This document shows, in pieces, positions 58,309 through 64,000 of a DNA stretch of 64,000 bases. Made by a program: the position numbers and the translations under genes. Each line of letters starts with the position of its first letter. Within the stretch, counting starts at the first letter, position 1. The notes under the pieces were generated by a model. It was not told the origin of the DNA, searched no databases, and saw only the letters and a program-made list of their open reading frames with translations. The DNA is from Dictyophora rubrovolvata. Lineage: Eukaryota > Basidiomycota > Agaricomycetes > Phallales > Phallaceae. The stretch is taken from assembly GCA_029959195.1 (NCBI GenBank), contig CP114125.1, forward strand, positions 434,001-498,000, given 5' to 3'.

Positions 58309-59072
58309 CTACGATGTGGGAGATTCTTCGGAATCTTCCAAGATGGTTTCCTAATAAGCATTGGATTGAGTAATATGCGTGATCATAACATGCATGCCAC
58401 AACGAACTCCACACGCCACTTACATCACTTACAGCCCGATTATATACCTTGACGGAATAAATAGTCCCATTCCATTGCCCTGACATAGGCAGAGCGGTTC
58501 TCAGTGGGCACTTAGTCCTTCCAAGTACCAATATTTTCTGTAAAAATTATAGTATCAGCAAAAACACAAGATCAATTTATAGTCTAAACTGTGCTCACAC
58601 CACCTGGGTTGAAAAGTGGTTTAATATTACTCGTCGATGTCTTCTGCCCATTTATATATATAGTGACCGTATTATTCTGAATTATAACACCAAGATGGAA
58701 CCATTGAGCGGGTCCGGGAGCGGGAGGCGGCGTTGTGGGACCAGTAGAACGGTTCTGCAGAATCGTGTCCACCATGTATTGGAATGTGATGTTCATACTT
58801 CTAGGAGGGAGAAAGACATTGATAAGGGAGACTGAACATTCGTTGGACTCGATGGAGAAGAAAGTCCTGTAGTCTACTGCATCGGAAGGATTGAACCAGC
58901 CCATGATAGTCAGGGGGCGTCTCAAATTGATGGAAATAGGAGCCTGCACGTATGAATTTATGGTAACATTATTTCCGCGTCTACAGCATGTCAGTGAAAG
59001 CATATTTACTTGAGTATTAACTTACGCTCCTACCAACCGAGCGGGGAAAGACCAGATAGGTTTAGCTGACAT
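58309..59072 (-). CDS. LamG/concanavalin-like domain protein
   Basis: Four exons in phase, from MSAKPIWSFPARLVGA (59072) to DETILEDSEESPTS (TAG 58309-58311), about 200 residues. The sequence follows the laminin-G-like jelly-roll pattern: NSYVQAPISINLRRPLTIMG, WFNPSDAVDYRTFFSIE, AQWFHLGVIIQNNTVTIYIN, GQKTSTSNIKPLFNPGG, and the closing strand GTIYSVKVYNRAVSD. Such domains bind sugars or proteins. No signal peptide is visible, so the protein may be cytosolic or leave by another route. The second intron uses the donor after GGT-GGT (GTGAGC); the alternative one base-pair set upstream would stop at once. Confidence 0.75.
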
Positions 59073-59544
59073 GTTAACGAGATCGCGGGAGCGCCGAGCA
59101 CTACGCTTGTCGAGGACCGAGCTCAAAGCTCAACTGGTTAGCTTTGTATCGATATTTATATATCTACAGCCACGATCAGAAGGGTGACAATGCACAGAGA
59201 TAGCGCCAACATATAAACAAACTCTTTTTACGACTAAAGCGCCGACTATTAATAGGACAGACCGTTTCGCAGTGCACATTGATTGAATGGGCCGATGTGC
59301 AGATTGAACTTGAATGCAGGCTTTCACAAATAGACCCATTTCCTCGAGTAGAGCTTGAATGATAATAAAGTCTTGAAGTAGATTAAATATGTCAATTTAT
59401 AGTTCTATGTACGTCACCTGAATCAAGGGGCGCAAAGGAACTGATCACATGGCTATGAACGTGGACATAAATCAATGGCGGCCCCGAGAACCAACAATTG
59501 GTCTTTGGAAAGATTTAAAGGCCGTCAAAAAAAGGGTCATGATG
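59073..59544. other. intergenic before the right arm
   Basis: Promoter side of the LamG-like gene; nothing else recognised. Confidence 0.4.
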
Positions 59545-60527
59545 ACTAACTGGGTATTTGGTGTTTTCAATATCGCAGGTCACCAGAATTTGTAATCACA
59601 TTCTTGACAAAACAAACTACATTCTCGGCTATCATGGAGTATGTATGTAGTACGTCGCTCTTTTCCTTATTACACATTAGTAGACTGGGTACTACTGTGT
59701 GGTTAGAAAAAGGAACGACGGATTACCGCCCGGCCTGCGCATAGTCTCAATCCGGGGCAACTAAACTAGCTCACGATTTACGTCCCCCGGGCCAACCTCC
59801 GGCAAAACATAGACTGCCTCAGCATGTTGCCTACCTGCCAGTCGAGGCGTCTCATGCTAATGAAGTCACTGGGAATCTCACCGTTTAATCCCTCGAGTCG
59901 TGCCAGGGTGATACTAAGTTGGAGGGTACAAGACGCGTCAGAAGGCACTGTGTTCTTGAGGTTGTATTCTCTTTCCTTGTATGATACAAGTGTATCAATA
60001 GCTAGGCGAACAGGTGTATATCCCTAGCAATTTCATTCAAATTTACAACTGTTTTAATGTCTGCCTTGGCTTGATTATGAAAGGAGCTTGACATAGGCTG
60101 ACTTGCCGCATGTCAGACGTTTTCACAAAACAAGTCAAAGTAAACATTAGAACAATTGAGGATGGAAATTAAATTGTATGGGATATTCACCGTGCCAAGA
60201 CTATTGATACTCTGTTATCATACAAACAGAGAGAAAACGAAACCCAAGACGCGACGCGCGCATCACCTCACCGTGCAAATATACTCTCCATATATTTCAT
60301 GGAAAATGATGACCACTGGAAAAACAAAAGATTGTCTGAAGGTTGAGATCGTGAAAGCAAAAGGCTAGTAGAGAACATTGGAACGAGTTCAATGTTTTCC
60401 GCCAATACTTGCCGTGGCGGGCGGTGGTTGCCGAAACTACGAGACCGTGACTCTCGTTACCGCGCGTTACCTATCAAAGGCGACTCGGCCCACTCTCACT
60501 CACAATGATAATTGAGGGAGATGGTGT

Positions 60528-60658
60528 TTGACGAAAGCGTCAAGTAGGTTGAAAAAATTGATTACCGACAATATTCAGCCAGGCCTGATCCGTAGCAGAA
60601 GACGATGGGAGGGGATTTCTTGCTTGAACAGTTAGGGTGTAACGGTGCTCTTTATATA
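60528..60658 (-). ncRNA. snRNA-like unit, right copy
   Basis: Mirror of 47046-47176 with the TATA box, U-rich site and terminal hairpin all unchanged. The same reservations apply. Confidence 0.3.
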
Positions 60659-61160
60659 CTTTTCCATGACCGTGGTTCGGTGTCCCACAAACTGTGAGGA
60701 CAATTGTCCAACACGGCCTAAAATAACGGTCCAATGTCCAAGGCAAGTCCAAAAATACAGACGTAGAATGCGGACACGCGATGATGGGTATCACAAGTTG
60801 CGGATCGGCATCAAAACGATTTCTTCTTCTGAAATTGAGCGGTTTTTGCTTCTAAAATTGAAGAACAAAGAGGTCAGACGACGTTCAGGTTCGGGTAAGA
60901 TTGTGTGTCTTTTTTTTGCTTAACAGACATGTTACTGTCTGTTTGTCAAGAGATTTTCATTCAACTATTGATGCAGTGTGTCAGAATTTTCACTCCGCCT
61001 TGGACACGATTCTCTACTTAGTTTTTTTTTTGTCAACGTCATCATCTCTTCCCGACTTCGATACACATTTCATGTGACCAACAACTTCCGCGGACTCCAC
61101 TGTTCAAGTGTACCGTCATTTGACCTAGCGGACCGAGACATTTGAAGATGTCGACCAGCA

Positions 61161-63599
61161 ATGGATATAAGTACACCGTTCCAGGCGCGTTCTCTCTCAA
61201 AATTTCCAGCACTCAATAAAATGGGAGCCCGAAAATTATACACTCTAGCACTCACCTGTCTAGCTCTTTGCTGGTCCACATCCGGATCAGCCAGCTCAAA
61301 TCGCGCCCAATTCATCCCTCCAGGTCCTCAAGTAGACCTGGGTTATGTTACATTAGTCGGAAATGCGACTACACCTACAGGCGAACCTAACGGGACAGTC
61401 CACTTCTTCGGGGGTGTACCATATGCGCAAGCTCCGCTAGGCTCTTTGCGTTTCAGAGCACCTCAACAATTGAATGAAGCTTCTCCCGATGATCCATCTC
61501 AAATTCCTGTGTTGGATGCGCGAAGTTGGGGTCCACCTTGTATTCAGCAGGGTCCGGCTACGGTTGGTGTTGGAAGTGAAGGTATTGTTATCGTTATTGT
61601 TGTTGATGAAGAAATTTGACCAACGAATGCAGACTGCTTGTTCGTAAATGTTTGGAAGCCAAGTACTGCTAAAGAAGGGGACAAACTACCAGTTATGGTT
61701 TATATATATGTAAGGTAGACTCGCTTGCGGATCGGATTGGATATTGATTTGACTTGCAGGGTGGAGGATTCACTCAAGGCGTAAGTGGATTAGGGAGATC
61801 CGAATTCTCATTTCAAGTATTCACGGTCTTTTTGTAGACTACACAAGGCTTCCCATTGTACGATTGGGTAGCTCAATCTCAAAATATCATTGGAGTATCC
61901 CTTGTATGTCCTTGAACCATTTATCCAAATATGTTTCTGTTTTTCATGCAAATATGTTTCTTGAAAGGGATATCGTCTAAACATTTTTGGATTTTTAACA
62001 TCTCCGGATATGAACACTACAGATCTCAATGCCGGAGTGCTCGATCAACGGGCCGCTTTGGAATGGGTGCAACGACATATATCCAAGTTCGGAGGAGATC
62101 CAGATATAGTGACGATTGATGGCGAAAGTGCTGGTGGTGCTAGCACCGTCATGCAAATTGTCGCCTATGGAGGTTTGTTTATCTCTTATTTTTCATTCAC
62201 GCACGTTCGTGTTACCTTTCCATATAGGAGAGAAGGCCATTCCTTTCAATCGAGCTATTTCTGAGTCGATTGGATATGGACCGATGCCAACTAAGGAACA
62301 AAGCGCGGTGGCATTACGTTCGTTTTTTATTGCAGGAATTTCTAATAGTAGAATGCTGAGGGGCTTTTTAGAACAAGCCGCTGTGATTGCGGGATGCCCA
62401 TTGAGTGGTGTAGAAACCCTTGAATGTCTCCGTCAAGCTTCACTAGGTAACCTACTGACTCCTAATATACATCTCGTCCCGCTTAAATGACTGTTGACCA
62501 GGCTCTTTAATATCTGCTTTGAATCAAATACCCTCAGGCCAATTTTCACCGATAGTTTCGGGTCCAGGAACAATTCTTCCAGATTTCCCTGCTGCACTTA
62601 TACGGGACGGAAAATTTGGATTGGTAGACTACGCTGGTGGACATTGTACAAATGATGGGAGGACTTTTACGGATGGAACTCCTACTACGTTATTGACTCA
62701 GGACCAGCTGATTGCAGCGGTTCTGAATAGATGGCCGAGTTTGGTGAGTTCAAATTGCACATCGATCTAATTGAATGGGCTTAAACCATTTGCAATTCTT
62801 CTCAGACAAATGATACGATTGACAAGATGTTGAAACTTTATCCTGCCCCTGGTACCCCTGGAAGCCCGTTTGATTCTGAGTATGATCGGACTTGGGTAAT
62901 TGTACAGGACGCTACATTTGGGTGCATGTAGGTTTTGGTTACCTATCATATATATATGTATTGCCCGATCTCATAATTGAAAACAGGGACTGGTTCCTAG
63001 CAAATCGTACCGCGGAATTGGGTCATAGCGCAACGTTCAACTTCAGGTCCGGGGCAAAACACGGGTCATTAGCTGATTTATGATGTTTTATTAGGTTTAA
63101 TGCCCCTAATCCTGTTTTATATGCTGAAACGCCTTATGAAGGGGTTATGCATACGAGTGATCTATTCTTCTTATTTGATGGAACAACGTACGCTTCTTTC
63201 TATTTACTCATGCGCGGGTTCCTTACAGTCGTTTCTTCGCTTCCAGCTCGGCTCTGAATGCAGGCTACACTTTTCAGGCTTTCAACAGTGTAAGTGATAT
63301 TCTGCGCTGTCAAGAGTATATTCTTCATTTTGTATTTCTTTTTTAAGACCGAGGGACCCCTTTCGCACGAGATAATAGCATACTGGACTTCATTCGGTCG
63401 CTCCGGTAACCCCTCTGACTTCAAAGAGTCGTTCTCTCCGGTATGGCCCAGTCAACGGACAGGGCAAAGGGTTGTTATGACGCGAAATACTATTCCGAAT
63501 AACGGAACGGCGAGCAGTGTTGAAAGTGTTTCGGCTTATGAAGTTGAGAGATGTCTGTTTTGGATGAGTGGGGAGGTGACGAGTGAGACTATGCTTTGA
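61161..63599 (+). CDS. secreted type-B carboxylesterase, copy 2
   Basis: Same exon layout and almost the same protein as copy 1 (signal peptide from 61221, TIDGESAGGAS near 62115, YEGVMHTSDLF near 63140, stop TGA 63597-63599). Differences from copy 1 are few: silent or intronic substitutions such as GGTCCACCT against GGTCCGCCT, and a small gap in the intron near 61795 (GGATTAGGGAGATCCG against GGATTATCCG). Both copies keep open frames and usable splice sites, so both may be expressed. They point away from each other across the 11.4-kb spacer's outer sides. Confidence 0.9.
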
Positions 63600-63625
63600 A
63601 TTTTAAATTTGGACGATGGTCCCTT

Positions 63626-64000
63626 CTGATGTATATTTTACTCCGATATATGTTGGTGTATATATTCACCCTTCGTGAAATATATTGAATCGAATCCACT
63701 TTGCCATACGGGGTAAATTGTGTGGACACTCGTAGGTGCACTGTCCGCGTATGTGCAGCCGATGTCTTTTCGTTCTTTGAACGTGACCGGACCCATGTTG
63801 ACCAGCGGCGCCATGACCGTGCAGCATCATGCTGATTCTCGAATCGAAGGCATGCACATGAATGCACGTGCGTTGTGCCTTTGGATAAAAATCCTTCTTT
63901 CTCTTAGATTGTAAGATGAAGAAGCTACATAAAAAGCGGGTCGACTAGTCAAGTTCTGAGTTCGCTTTAGGCTTCCCCGGTCCGAGTTGGCAGTCAGACG
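63626..64000. other. sequence outside the right arm
   Basis: The first 60 bases still resemble the left arm's outer flank (TATATATTCACCC against TATGTATTCACCA). No gene recognised to the window end. Confidence 0.4.

Larger units (their letters stand above)
59545..63625 (+). repeat. right arm of the esterase inverted repeat
   Basis: Reverse-orientation partner of 44083-48140. The core 60150-63617 is nearly identical to the left arm; 59545-60150 is more diverged and contains small gaps. Confidence 0.9.

Noticed and set aside
44083-63625. Inverted repeat as an assembly artefact
   Set aside because: Arms differ by real substitutions and gaps and fade at both ends, which a simple mis-join would not produce; long reads would still be the proof.

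Overview
The window reads as nuclear DNA of a basidiomycete, most likely an agaricomycete. Genes are cut by many 50-75 nt GT-AG introns, ATP-citrate lyase is the single-chain form that basidiomycetes keep and ascomycetes split, and there are typical agaricomycete families (DUF6533 membrane proteins, an HsbA-like secreted protein, a MYND protein, an expanded carboxylesterase). Conserved housekeeping genes stand between long stretches shaped by transposons and duplications. || Layout. 1-208: 3' part of an unnamed gene. 1.8-9.1 kb: an HsbA-like gene whose last exon holds a 6.3 kb hAT transposon with clear terminal inverted repeats and an 8-bp target duplication. The hAT carries a broken transposase (with a solo LTR in one exon) and, on the opposite strand, two ~190-residue ORFs that look like distant paralogs. 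9.1-13.2 kb: decayed mobile-element debris with two more relics of the same ORF family, one split by a second solo LTR. 13.2-19.2 kb: eIF3g and ATP-citrate lyase, both fully resolved. 19.4-26.7 kb: an ABCC-type ABC transporter on the minus strand. 26.7-30.2 kb: gene-poor repeats and gene fragments. 30.2-34.7 kb: an inverted duplication of a DUF6533 gene, right copy nearly whole and left copy decayed. 34.7-42.6 kb: an unnamed conserved-looking gene, a multi-span membrane protein, a MYND protein and an aldo/keto reductase. 43.25 kb: a U2 snRNA gene with TATA box, branch-point-recognition region, Sm site and terminal stem-loops. 44.1-48.1 kb and 59.5-63.6 kb: arms of a large inverted repeat, each holding a nearly identical secreted type-B carboxylesterase. 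The 11.4 kb between the arms holds a Tc1-like transposon, a possible PD-(D/E)XK-fold gene and its truncated paralog, a small coiled-coil gene, an unnamed 201-residue protein and a LamG-like protein. || The genes do not form one pathway. eIF3g (translation), ATP-citrate lyase (acetyl-CoA supply) and U2 (splicing) are housekeeping; the esterase, aldo/keto reductase, HsbA relic and ABC transporter fit an organism that degrades plant or hydrophobic material. The two best candidates for something undescribed are the paired accessory ORF family carried by the hAT element, and the esterase inverted repeat, whose core looks homogenised while its edges fade.
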